A stretch of 50,702 bases of DNA from JAZNOL01 sp045580815. GTDB lineage: Bacteria; Bacillota; Clostridia; RUG12999. Below the pieces are notes generated by a model. That model was not told where the DNA came from and did not search any database. It was given only the letters and a program-made list of their open reading frames with translations. Where the stretch lies: contig JAZNOL010000037.1 in NCBI GenBank assembly GCA_045580815.1, positions 1 to 50,702 on the forward strand. The letters are read 5' to 3'. Positions 32,323-42,300 of the stretch are shown here, one piece after another; the first letter of the stretch is position 1; each line of letters begins with the position of its first letter. The position numbers and the translations under genes were made by a program.

Positions 32323-33084
32323 TCAATCCGATGAAATATTTCTACCAGAAATTTTTTTATATCGATTAATCAGATAATATACAAGGAAAAATGGTGGTAT
32401 TGCTTGCAATAAAGTTATTGAAACCGGAAATAACCCCGGATTTGCATTATACAATATTTCTATTGCTGTACCCGGAAAGTTTTGTGATACAAACATTAGA
32501 TTTGAATTTAGAAATATATTTACTACATATGCAACTACACTCATTGCCACAACCGGCAACGCATAGTAATGTATATCTTTAAGTTTAATATCAACATAAT
32601 TTTTAATAACCATAATCATGCCCAAATATACCATGATTGCATGATGAAAGAAGCTCTGAACCGTTATATAATGAAATGCCGGATACTCACTTGCCGTACT
32701 GCTTGGCGAAATAATATAAACAATGCCGCCTATAATTCCTCCAACTACCAGGAACACGTCTCCGAATTTTTTAAGCGTCCCTTTTCCGTAACCTGCGAAT
32801 ATACCTCCATACAAAGGAATAGAACAAAAATACAACGGGACATATGTGTTTGGACGGTTTGCGTTGCCGATAACAAAGTTGAAAATTATTTTTATAATTT
32901 CAAACGTCCACATTATACCGGTGCACCAACGTATATTCTTTTTCACATTTAAATCATCTTTTTTTACTGCATATATAAGTGACAGAATAATACATACGAC
33001 CGACAGAACAGCCAAAACCAAATGTGCGGTTGTGAACATTCCGTAGGACTGATACTCTCCACTTTTAGCAAAAAATCTTTGCAT
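32323..33084 (-). CDS. YwaF/TMEM164-like integral membrane protein
   Basis: 253-aa protein with about seven transmembrane segments. It resembles the YwaF (TIGR02206-type) family: the PLYFCSIPLYGGIFAGYGKG segment (compare PLHLCxI in relatives), FHYITVQSFFHHAIMVYLGM with conserved His residues, and NPGLFPVSITLLQAIPPFF. The molecular role of the family in bacteria is unknown. The ATG at 33084 has only a weak purine-rich site (GGTTGGA). It has its own consensus promoter and converges on the microprotein terminator. Confidence 0.7.
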   Translation of the reverse strand: MQRFFAKSGEYQSYGMFTTAHLVLAVLSVVCIILSLIYAVKKDDLNVKKNIRWCTGIMWTFEIIKIIFNFVIGNANRPNTYVPLYFCSIPLYGGIFAGYGKGTLKKFGDVFLVVGGIIGGIVYIISPSSTASEYPAFHYITVQSFFHHAIMVYLGMIMVIKNYVDIKLKDIHYYALPVVAMSVVAYVVNIFLNSNLMFVSQNFPGTAIEILYNANPGLFPVSITLLQAIPPFFLVYYLINRYKKISGRNISSD

Positions 33085-33130
33085 TTAAAATCCAACCATT
33101 CTATATACTCTTAACTAAATTCGCCTATAT

Positions 33131-33159
33131 ATTATATCATTTCATTAGTATATTGTCAA
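33131..33159 (-). promoter_or_regulatory. sigma-A promoter of the YwaF-like gene
   Basis: On the minus strand, TTGACA (33159-33154), 17-nt spacer, TATAAT (33136-33131): a perfect consensus. Confidence 0.85.
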
Positions 33160-33170
33160 GTTTCAAACCA

Positions 33171-33211
33171 CAAACGAAGGACTGCGCCAATTTTGCGCAG
33201 TCCTTCGTTTG
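33171..33211. terminator. strong hairpin at the end of the surface operon
   Basis: Perfect 17-bp stem CAAACGAAGGACTGCGC / GCGCAGTCCTTCGTTTG with a 7-nt loop. The best T tract follows on the plus strand; on the minus strand, where the operon ends, the tail reads TGGTTTG. It probably still ends or protects the long operon transcript. Confidence 0.7.
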
Positions 33212-33225
33212 TTTTTATTATGTGT

Positions 33226-36102
33226 TTATTCCCAAACGAGATTATAAACCATCTGTGCCGCCTGTGCACGGGTGAGATTTGCTCCCGGGTCTATTTTTCC
33301 GTTTACCGGTTCAAGATAGCCAAGGCCCATAATCTTTTTCCAGTAATCAAGGTTTGAAGAATAGGAGTTTTTCACCGATGAATAGTCGCTGTACTGTTCA
33401 AGACCAAAGGATGCATCAGGGCTTATATCACGGTGAGTTATTCCCATAAACTGTGCCATATAGATCATAGCCTGGTCACGGGTTACAGTTTTATCAGGAT
33501 AAATTTTATAAACATTTTTAAACTTCGACCAATCCCATACTTTTTCACGTGCTATGATGCCGAGATTATATGCACTTGCAACTTCGCTGTAACCGTCATC
33601 TGTCAAAGCCATATCATCAAAATATGAGCTGCTTGTGCTGTGCCATACTTTCTTTTCAAGACGCATTGCTCTAAACATCATTTTGAAGAAGTCTTTGCGG
33701 GTGATTGCCGCATCAGGATTGAATTTGCCGTTACTTTCACCGGTTATGTATTCATAAACCGCCATACGCTCGATTGCCTTTTTGTTTGCGTGAGTATCAC
33801 CTACATCGGAGAACAGGTTTGATGTTGCTGTGCTTCCGAAAGAAATGTGTGCATTTTTGCCGGAATTTGCCGAAGTACGCACAATTTCAAAGTTAAGGGA
33901 TTTATCATCTGCTGTTACGTCAAAGGCTTTATATCCTGATGCTGTTGTATAAACAGTTTTTGCATGACTGCGCTGACCTGATGATTTAAGTGCATAAACC
34001 TCTATACTGTCGCTTGTTTTAACAGTAAATGTACCTGTTATGGGTTCGCACAGAATCGGTGCTGTACCGCCGTTTTCGACAGTCATTTCATCATCGCTCA
34101 GAACCATACCGGTGTTACGGGTGTCGCCAGCAAGTGTAAGCAGCATACTGTCGCAGTTATAAAGCGGAGCATCCGAAAGAGATGTCATATAAACTGTTGC
34201 GAAATTGTTGTCAACATCAAAAATAACATCATCAAGCTCGATTGCCGCTGTGTTTATAAATCCGGCTGCCGCTTGTGTGCGTTCTGTGTTCATTTTGAAC
34301 ACTTTGCTGTTTATGTCACTTGACAGTTCACCTGTCATTGAAACAAACGGTTTATTGTTATCAAGTGCATCATTTGCAAGTTTTATAACATCATTGTTGT
34401 TATAATCCGGGTCGTATGCTTTATCATCAAAGCTCATACCCGATTTACCGATAAGGCTTATATAAGGCTCAAAATCTCTTATATAATAATCAATCCATTG
34501 TTTATCGGAGGAGAAATACTCCTCATCTTTAAGACGTTCGGTATAAAATCCTGTCTGTGCCTCGGCAATATCGCCTCTTATAAACATTCTTGATGCCGCA
34601 GGCAATGCAAGCATATATTCAGGGGCATCTGCAAAGCCGAAAGGCGTTTTAACCAAAGTCTCCTGTGTTGCTGTGCTGATATTCTGGAAACCGTCAGCTT
34701 CAACAACGTTTGACCAGTGAAACGCCAACGGGTGCATGCCGTTGAGTGATGCATAAGCACTCGAAATAAGAAGCGAATCTGCACGGTATTTGTTAGGTGC
34801 AACGTCATTCCACTCAGAAAGCACCGATGGCATACCGTATACGTTACGCAAACCGGAATGACCTATAATACTTGTTTTATAGTTCGACAAGCTGGGTTCG
34901 GGCGCATGGTATCGTATTGTACCTGCTGCAAGATCTGTTGTGTTTGTGTGCGAGCGGTAAGGATGCAGGCTGATTAAATCCATATCCTTATTGCTGTAAA
35001 ACACAGGTCTTTCAATACCGCCGGAATTCCACGAGGTACAACCGCTGAGACGGCATTTCACACCAAGATTTCTTAAATGCTCACTCATCAGGGTAAAATA
35101 AGATATCTGTATTTCAGTCACGAACTTTTTTGTATCTTTTTGTCTGCGTGACGAATATGTTTCTATTTTATATTCATCAGGAATAAATTTTACCGTTCCG
35201 AGAGTGGGGTCTTCACCGTCCTCAAGTATTATATGATTCTGGCTTTCTGCGGCAGGATAAATACGCCATCCGTTAATCAAGCCTTCACGTGTTCCGTATT
35301 TTTCGACAAGCCATTTATTGAACATCTGTTCAATTTCGTTGTGATAATATACTGAATTATCGGTATCAAAAGACGTGAGTGCATCCTCGTTTTTAAACTC
35401 AACAATTGCTATTGCCGGGTCGTCCTTGAGTTTCATGCCGCTGTAAGGATTATACCAGTTAAACATCATATCAGCATATTCTTTCTGAAACTCTATGAGC
35501 TGCTCGTTATAATAGCTGTAGCCTTTAAGACCGTCCGACAAAGCTTCCATATCAGCAAACTCGTCATCAATTGTTGCCGGTCTTGACAGCACCTGGTCAA
35601 TCCAGATGTAAACACCGCGTTTTTTAAGCTCGTTCATGAGGAAACACATTCTGTCCATTGCTCCGGGGTTTATTACTCTGCCGCCGTCGGCTTTTCTTCC
35701 CCATATACCGTCACGTCCGCCGGACTCTGCAAGGTGAAAACGCACCATATTAAATCCGCTTTGTGCAATTCTTTTTGCAAGACGTATTGAATTTTCATAA
35801 GACGGATAGCAGTTTTCTGATGTGATATTCACTCCGAAAAATTCAATTTTTGTGCCGTCCTCAAAAACAAAATCAGTCTCATCGGTATCGGTTAAAAAGC
35901 CGTGTTTACCTGCCGGTGCATCGAGTATGCCCGATGCATCAAGTGGTGTGCCCTCAACTTCATCCGGTGATGGCAGTATATACGGGAACCATGTTGATGT
36001 GTCGGGGTCATTTATTCCGGCAGAAACAGGCATTGCAGATATAATCATGCATACTGCGGCAAAAAATGCCACAACTTTAAAAATTGATTTTATTTTTTTC
36101 AT
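33226..36102 (-). CDS. SLH-anchored clan GH-A glycoside hydrolase (paralogue 1)
   Basis: 958-aa secreted surface enzyme. Residues 1-28 are a signal peptide. The TIM barrel (about 45-560) shows FFGVNITSENC (88-98) and GFNMVRFHLAE (116-126), the acid/base Asn238-Glu239 in IVEFKNEDAL, and the nucleophile Glu430 in SVLSEWNDV: the pattern of GH5-like retaining enzymes. A beta-rich middle region follows (about 560-790, containing TGELSSDINSKVFKMN and DDVIFDVDNNFATVY). The C-terminus holds three SLH repeats starting near LFSDVGDTHANKKAI, YFDDMALTDDGYSEV and YSDYSSVKNSYSSN. Substrate unknown. AAGGAGG precedes the ATG. It is the last gene of the operon and shares its whole architecture with the gene at 39347. 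Confidence 0.85.
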   Translation of the reverse strand: MKKIKSIFKVVAFFAAVCMIISAMPVSAGINDPDTSTWFPYILPSPDEVEGTPLDASGILDAPAGKHGFLTDTDETDFVFEDGTKIEFFGVNITSENCYPSYENSIRLAKRIAQSGFNMVRFHLAESGGRDGIWGRKADGGRVINPGAMDRMCFLMNELKKRGVYIWIDQVLSRPATIDDEFADMEALSDGLKGYSYYNEQLIEFQKEYADMMFNWYNPYSGMKLKDDPAIAIVEFKNEDALTSFDTDNSVYYHNEIEQMFNKWLVEKYGTREGLINGWRIYPAAESQNHIILEDGEDPTLGTVKFIPDEYKIETYSSRRQKDTKKFVTEIQISYFTLMSEHLRNLGVKCRLSGCTSWNSGGIERPVFYSNKDMDLISLHPYRSHTNTTDLAAGTIRYHAPEPSLSNYKTSIIGHSGLRNVYGMPSVLSEWNDVAPNKYRADSLLISSAYASLNGMHPLAFHWSNVVEADGFQNISTATQETLVKTPFGFADAPEYMLALPAASRMFIRGDIAEAQTGFYTERLKDEEYFSSDKQWIDYYIRDFEPYISLIGKSGMSFDDKAYDPDYNNNDVIKLANDALDNNKPFVSMTGELSSDINSKVFKMNTERTQAAAGFINTAAIELDDVIFDVDNNFATVYMTSLSDAPLYNCDSMLLTLAGDTRNTGMVLSDDEMTVENGGTAPILCEPITGTFTVKTSDSIEVYALKSSGQRSHAKTVYTTASGYKAFDVTADDKSLNFEIVRTSANSGKNAHISFGSTATSNLFSDVGDTHANKKAIERMAVYEYITGESNGKFNPDAAITRKDFFKMMFRAMRLEKKVWHSTSSSYFDDMALTDDGYSEVASAYNLGIIAREKVWDWSKFKNVYKIYPDKTVTRDQAMIYMAQFMGITHRDISPDASFGLEQYSDYSSVKNSYSSNLDYWKKIMGLGYLEPVNGKIDPGANLTRAQAAQMVYNLVWE

Positions 36103-36120
36103 GATTCTTCCTCCTTACCC

Positions 36121-39100
36121 TTAATTCTGTATATAAACCTCTGCACAGGGGCTGAGTTTGCCGTCCCATACAAAAATTTTGATACAGTCTGCCGTATTTT
36201 TCTTATCGTCAATATTAACAGTAATTTTGTTATCTCCTGCTTTGATGCTTTCAGGCTGAGTATAAGCATAAATAAGTGTTTCGCCTTTATAGAAAGCAAC
36301 AAATACGTTTGATTCAATATCCGATTTCGCATTGAGATTGATTTCAACCGATGAAGAGTCGGTCAGATTATCTTTTGTCAGCACGTTGCCGTCCTGGTTC
36401 TGCGGATAATCGGTCAGATAAACAAGTTGTGTACTGTCAATATAGTATATGTGTGTAATTTCTTCGCTCTGTGCTCCGCCCGCTTCGGCAAAATATGTTA
36501 TTTTGTCGCCATGGTTTGCCACAAAAGGACTACCGTAAAGGACAAAAGCACCGTCGTTTATTTTATAATACACATTTGCTGTTTCGTCGCACACAAGTCC
36601 GCATTTATAAAGCGAGTTTTCAAAAATATGCTGAACCTTTATATATGCCGGTTTTGGCAGATTATCTGCCGAAGCTGCCCATACGGCAGCACCGCCGATG
36701 GAATTTATTGTAAGGTTATCAATAAACTCTGCCGATGCAATCTCATCAGCTGTTACGCCTGTTCCGTTTAAAATTTCACAGGCAACTGCGTTATTGTAGT
36801 AGCTTGTTTCTGCCGAGCCGTTATAAAGCTGTTTTGCAATGCTTCCACCGTTTACAAGGCTTGCTGAAGTGTAGCTGTTTACAACATTACCCGACATATT
36901 GCCCGAAATTCCGCCTGCAATAACGTTTTTCATATCTTTTGCAGTTACGGAGATTTCACCTGTTGACATACTGTCGGATATGCTTCCTGTTGTGTTACCC
37001 GAAATTCCACCGAGCATTGCCGCCGGTACCGATGATTTAAGCTCAACATTGCCAAGTGATGCACTTCCGATTATTTCACCGTTTGCAACACCTGCAATAC
37101 CACCGCAGAATATATTTGTAACTTTTCCGGTTGAAATTACTGAAACTGATGCATTATTACGGCATCCTGAAACATTGCCGCTTATATATCCGGCAATTCC
37201 GCCTACATTTGCATTAAATGCTCTTACTTTTATACTGCCTGAAACCATGCAATTTTCAACGGTGGCATTTTCGCCAAAGCCTATTACGCCGCCACTGTAA
37301 ACATGTGATGAAACACTGTCATTTTTTGCTGAAATATCTATTGATGCTTCAATCACAAGATTTTTCACAGTGCAACCGTTTCCGTAACCAATAAGTCCGT
37401 TATACTGTGCAGCTGCATTATCAGGGAAAGTAAGATTTGATATTTTGTGTCCGTTACCGTCAAATACGCCTGCAAACGCATTTTCCGCCCCGTTCCCTAT
37501 TGGTTGCCATGCTTCTGTGAGGACAATATCATTTTTAAGAATATAATGACTGCCCAGTGCATAGCGTATATTTTTCAGGTCGCTTTCTGTTGCAATCACA
37601 TACGGAGCCGTTTCTGTACCGGCACCACCTGAAAATGTAATTGAAGCAACAGTCTCGCTGATGCACGGGAATCCGTTATCAGAACTGTTTAAATACCATA
37701 TATCTTCAAATCTCCAGTTTTTATATGTTTCGGCAAGTTTTAATTCTGCTGTTGTTTTTTCTGTGCCGTTTACAATTGTCGGTTTGCTTTTTGCATCATA
37801 GTAGCAGTCTGTTATAAATCCGTAGTTTTCGGAGGCAATGCCACCTTTAATCGTGCCGCCACTCATAAGAGTGCTTACATAACTGCTTTGAACACTGCCG
37901 CTGTTTACTGCCGCAATACCACCCATACTGTTTGCGCGGAGTGCAGAACCTCTGTAATAACAGCTTTCTATGTTACCGTTTTTGTTATTGCCCGCAATAC
38001 CGCCGGCATAAACATTTGTTAATGGATTTGCTGTAATCATCATCATAGCATAGCTGTATGCAACAGTTCCGTTTTCGTTCACGCCGACAACGCCGCCGGC
38101 ATATTTTGTTCTGCCATCTTCGCCGGCAATTGCAATTTTGCCGATTGTGGCATAGCATTTTTCAATTGTGCCGCCGAAGTTATATCCGCAGACACCGCCT
38201 GCATAGCTTGAAGTTTCGCTTACGCCGCCTTCTGCAAAGCTGTTGCGGACAGTGCCGCTGTTATATCCTACAAGACCGCCCACATGGCTGTCGCTTATAG
38301 GAATATGTATCAGTCTGCCCCTGACGCTTCCGCTTGCAGAGCATCCATCGATTTCGCCACCGTTGTATCCGACAAGACCGCCGACATCAACATTGATTTC
38401 TCTGCAAAGATCAGCATCTGCCTCTGTACTACCCTCTGTTGTTGCGGAGGATGAGGAATTTTTAATACTTCCTGTATTTGCACCAACAAGACCGCCTGCA
38501 TATGCATACGACATTTTTACTGCAAAACGGCAAAGGGAATCGACATTTCCCGATGATGTACAGCCGGTAATAATACCGCCTCTGTTATCACCGACAAGAC
38601 CGCCTGCACAGCTTGTTGCAAACCGGCTTTCGCAGGTCATGTTTGCTGTTGCAGTACAATTTGTTATAATACCGGTGCTTGCTCCGGCAATACCGCCTGC
38701 ATAAGCATCCCAGTATATATATTCCCACGATGTGTTGGCAAGCACAAGCAAATCTACGCTTGCCGTTGTGTTGCTGATTGTTCCTCCGTTGTATCCGCAC
38801 ACACCGCCGCCATAGGCATAAGATATATCCGAATGTGCTTTTGTCGAGCCGGCAATGTTACAGTTTGTTATATTGCCATCGTTGTATGCCGCAAGAATAC
38901 CCGAATAAACACGACCTGTTGTTGAGTATCCGTAAAGACCGTCTGATACGGTGGAAAGGTTAAGATTTTTAATGTTTCCTTTTGTATATCCGAAAAGTCC
39001 GGTATATTCTCTTTGGGCAGATTCTCCCGTCTGGGTTTCATACCACATTTTCAAGTTTGAAATTGTTTTTTCGTTTCCGTCAAAAGTTCCAAAAAACGGA

Positions 39101-39318
39101 AAATCCCGGGAGCCAATAGGCTCCCAGTCAATTCCGCTTAAATCAATATCATTTGCCAGTTTAACATTTACTTCTGTTACAGCTCCGCTGTTTACATTGT
39201 TGCGCAAAGTGATTAAGTCATCAGCTGTGGAAATTGTATATTCCGTTGCCGCTGCCATACAGGGAATGCACATAATCACCAGCGCAAAAATGATTAAAAT
39301 CCCAAATTTTCTTTTCAT
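36121..39318 (-). CDS. secreted GLUG-repeat beta-helix-like protein
   Basis: 1065-aa secreted protein with a signal peptide (1-24). It has at least fifteen GLUG-type motifs such as GGLVGYNGGEIDGC, GGIAGNNKNGNIESC and GGISGNTTGSISDS, spaced about 25-60 residues. These form right-handed beta-helix-like solenoids in M26 peptidases and adhesins. Two large units are visible: each begins with a xxADDL/ESDL-LRNNVN or IRYALG segment, then NDI-x-L-x-x-x-WxPIG, FxGxFDGNxxxISNL, then GLUG repeats (about 25-560 and 570-880). A C-terminal part (about 900-1065) looks beta-sandwich-like. There is no SLH domain or peptidase motif, so it may be held by the SLH proteins of the operon. AGGGGGCG precedes the ATG. 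Confidence 0.85.
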   Translation of the reverse strand: MKRKFGILIIFALVIMCIPCMAAATEYTISTADDLITLRNNVNSGAVTEVNVKLANDIDLSGIDWEPIGSRDFPFFGTFDGNEKTISNLKMWYETQTGESAQREYTGLFGYTKGNIKNLNLSTVSDGLYGYSTTGRVYSGILAAYNDGNITNCNIAGSTKAHSDISYAYGGGVCGYNGGTISNTTASVDLLVLANTSWEYIYWDAYAGGIAGASTGIITNCTATANMTCESRFATSCAGGLVGDNRGGIITGCTSSGNVDSLCRFAVKMSYAYAGGLVGANTGSIKNSSSSATTEGSTEADADLCREINVDVGGLVGYNGGEIDGCSASGSVRGRLIHIPISDSHVGGLVGYNSGTVRNSFAEGGVSETSSYAGGVCGYNFGGTIEKCYATIGKIAIAGEDGRTKYAGGVVGVNENGTVAYSYAMMMITANPLTNVYAGGIAGNNKNGNIESCYYRGSALRANSMGGIAAVNSGSVQSSYVSTLMSGGTIKGGIASENYGFITDCYYDAKSKPTIVNGTEKTTAELKLAETYKNWRFEDIWYLNSSDNGFPCISETVASITFSGGAGTETAPYVIATESDLKNIRYALGSHYILKNDIVLTEAWQPIGNGAENAFAGVFDGNGHKISNLTFPDNAAAQYNGLIGYGNGCTVKNLVIEASIDISAKNDSVSSHVYSGGVIGFGENATVENCMVSGSIKVRAFNANVGGIAGYISGNVSGCRNNASVSVISTGKVTNIFCGGIAGVANGEIIGSASLGNVELKSSVPAAMLGGISGNTTGSISDSMSTGEISVTAKDMKNVIAGGISGNMSGNVVNSYTSASLVNGGSIAKQLYNGSAETSYYNNAVACEILNGTGVTADEIASAEFIDNLTINSIGGAAVWAASADNLPKPAYIKVQHIFENSLYKCGLVCDETANVYYKINDGAFVLYGSPFVANHGDKITYFAEAGGAQSEEITHIYYIDSTQLVYLTDYPQNQDGNVLTKDNLTDSSSVEINLNAKSDIESNVFVAFYKGETLIYAYTQPESIKAGDNKITVNIDDKKNTADCIKIFVWDGKLSPCAEVYIQN

Positions 39319-39346
39319 TAGAACGCCCCCTGTTTTAAGTTTTTAA

Positions 39347-42300
39347 TTATTTCCAAAGAATATTATACAGAAGCTCTGCAACCTCCTGACGGGTTGCATT
39401 TTCGTGATAATTTTTGCAAGGCTCGGTATATCCGTATTTGAGCATATAGTTTACATCGCCTACGGCATAGGGTGCCACAAAAGAAGTATCTGTGTTGTTA
39501 TCACTTCTTATTTCGTTTCTGTATTTCATGCTGTTTTCAATTGTCTTTTTAGCTATAACAAGCATATCCTGTTTTGTAATCGGTGCATCAGGATTGAAGT
39601 TTCCGTTTTCATCGCCACCAATAATGAAATATGCTTTTGCCGTTGCAATTGCTTTGTAGTTTTCATGAGTTTCGGGAACATCCGCAAACATATCTTTACA
39701 ATCTGCCGACATTTTGAATGCATTCATCAATGCTTCAACAAAGTTGCCTCTTGTAATACCCATATCCGGTGAAAATCTTCTGTCGCCTGTGGGTTTCATC
39801 AGACCTTCAAGATAAATTCTTTCAACTTCATCTTTGTTTACGGTTACATCGTCAAAGCAATCTGCAAACATTTCATCTTTGAGGAATGTGATTTTTTTGT
39901 CAACAAGACCTTTTGAAGATTTTGCTGTGCGCACGATTTCATAGTTGAAGGTCTGATGTGTATAAACCATTTCAAACTGTGCGTAGCCTTCCTCTGTTCT
40001 TGTAACAGGAACTTTCACTTTACGATGACCGCTTGTAGTGAGAGCATATACCTCAAAGTCATCATAGCTTTTGAGGATTACTCTGCCCTCAATAGGTTCG
40101 CACTGAATAGGACCTGTACCCTCATCAACAACTGTTGTACCGTCTTCTGTCATTACCTGACCTTTGTTACGGCAATCGCCTACAACAGAAATAAGGATTT
40201 TATCAGTTGTGTTGATAGGGTCATATGAAAGTGACGATGCATAAACCGAAGCATAATTGTTGTCAATATCGAAAATAACGTCGCTAAGTTCAACATCTTC
40301 AACATTAAGTGCACCGGAAGCCGCCTGAGTTCTGTCAGAATTAATTTTGAAAATACCTGTGTTGGTATCGTTCATAAGCTCACCTGTGATTGAAGCATAA
40401 ATACCTGTTCTGTTACCGTATTTTGCAAGTTTTAAAACACGGTTGTCGTTATATTCCGGGTCATACGCAACTTTATCAAAGGCTTTGCCTGTTTTGCCTA
40501 CAAGAACAAGACTTGCATCCTGGTTTGCCGACTGATTTTCACGTTTGTACATTTCATCGTTCTGGTATCTTGCCCAGATGTATCCTGCGTCAGCTTCTTT
40601 AAGATCGCCTCTAAGAACCATAAGTCCTGCCGCAGGCACAAAGCTCTGAATTGATCGTTCAATCAGCGGATGTGTACTGTTTAAGTATCTGTCCTTTTCT
40701 GTAAGACCGTGTTTTTTTGTATAGTACGGGTCACCGTAATAGAACTGGAAGCAATGCCAGTCATGCATTGCCGCAATAGCAGGCATTGTCACATAAAGCT
40801 CGGAATAATAGGGGTTAAGCACACCTGCATCCCACTCTGTAACAAAAAACGGTTTGCCGTACACCTGTGCTGTGCCCAGGTAGTTAATCGGCTGCATTAT
40901 ATTTGTTGTAAGCATAGAGTAGGGCGTACCGATTTTTGTGCCCGGCAGAACGTGTTCACCGTTACCCTGTGCAAGGAACAGATACGACTGATGAGTATAA
41001 AGGTCATTTGCATTAACCTGGGTAAAGATATTTGCCCCATCAGATGTACCCGATGTAAATGCCGTTGAACCAACCATCAACATATCCATATCGCCCATTG
41101 CACGGATTTCTGCTGTTCTTGAACGCATATACTCTTCGGTAACATGGTTTACAAATCTCATGTTATCCTCATAACGTCTGTCGTTCATTCGTTTCATGCC
41201 TGCGTCCGCAAACACTTCAACAGTACCTTCAAACTGGTCTTCACCCTCACGAAGTCCCGGATTGGAGCTCTGCGGCTGTGACCAAGCCTTCTCAAGAGCT
41301 TCACGGGTGGGATACTTTTCACGGAGCCATTCGTTATAAAGCTCCTGATAATAGGGTTCATACGCTTCCCAGTTTGTTTCCTGTGCCATAAACAGCGAGG
41401 TTTCGTTTGTCTGTGCCGCCATTACAAGCGCCGGGTCTTCGCCGATTTTATAGCCACTGTATTTGTTATAGTAATTTAACACCTGATCGGTGTAGCGAGC
41501 CTGAATCTCGTACATTTCGGGGTCGAAATATCCAGGACCTCTTGTCATATGCTCAAAGCTGACAGCACCAATATCCTTGATGTTTTCGTCTTTAAGCAGA
41601 ATACCACCGGTTTCAATATCAAAAACGTGATATATTCCCTGTTTTTTAAGCTCATTTATAAAATAACACCATTTATCCATATGAGTTTCAGACAGCATAT
41701 TACGTCTTCTTGCGGTACTTGAAACAAGTGTTGAACCTGCAACAGTTGCAACGTCACCGTTTTTCATAATATGAAAACGTACAATGTTAAAGCCGCACTG
41801 TGCAATACGTTCTGCTGCCATTTCAGCGTCTTTATGAGACGGGAATATACCGGCACCGGTAATGTTTGTACCCCAGAACTTTGCACGTGTGCCGTCTTCA
41901 AAATAAAGTTCCTCGCCTTTTGCCTCGACCTTGCCGTGTTTGCCGGCAGGTGCATCCATCAGCCATGACATATCAATGGGCGTGCCTTTGATTTCGTCCG
42001 GATAATCCGGGAACTGATATGAAAACCACTTGCTTGTATCGGGGTTGCCGATATTTTTAACCTTCTCGTAGGGGCGGTAAGGACCCGCATCTGTAAGTGT
42101 GATACCAACAAGACAAAGATACGGACCTGTACCGATTGATTTTACTATTATACTTTTAACCGTTTTGGTGGGATACGGGTTGTCAACCGGGAAAATGCCG
42201 AGAGAAACCAGTGATGATTTGTTGTTTTCTGCCCATGCGATTGTTGCATAATCAGAACGGTATGTATTCCACCAGTTGAAAATTTCTTCTGCACCGCTTA

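Noticed and set aside
37900..38900. Regularly spaced similar short sequences that could look like a CRISPR or tandem repeat
   Set aside because: They are the degenerate GLUG codons of the 1065-aa protein, with irregular spacing and no identical repeats.
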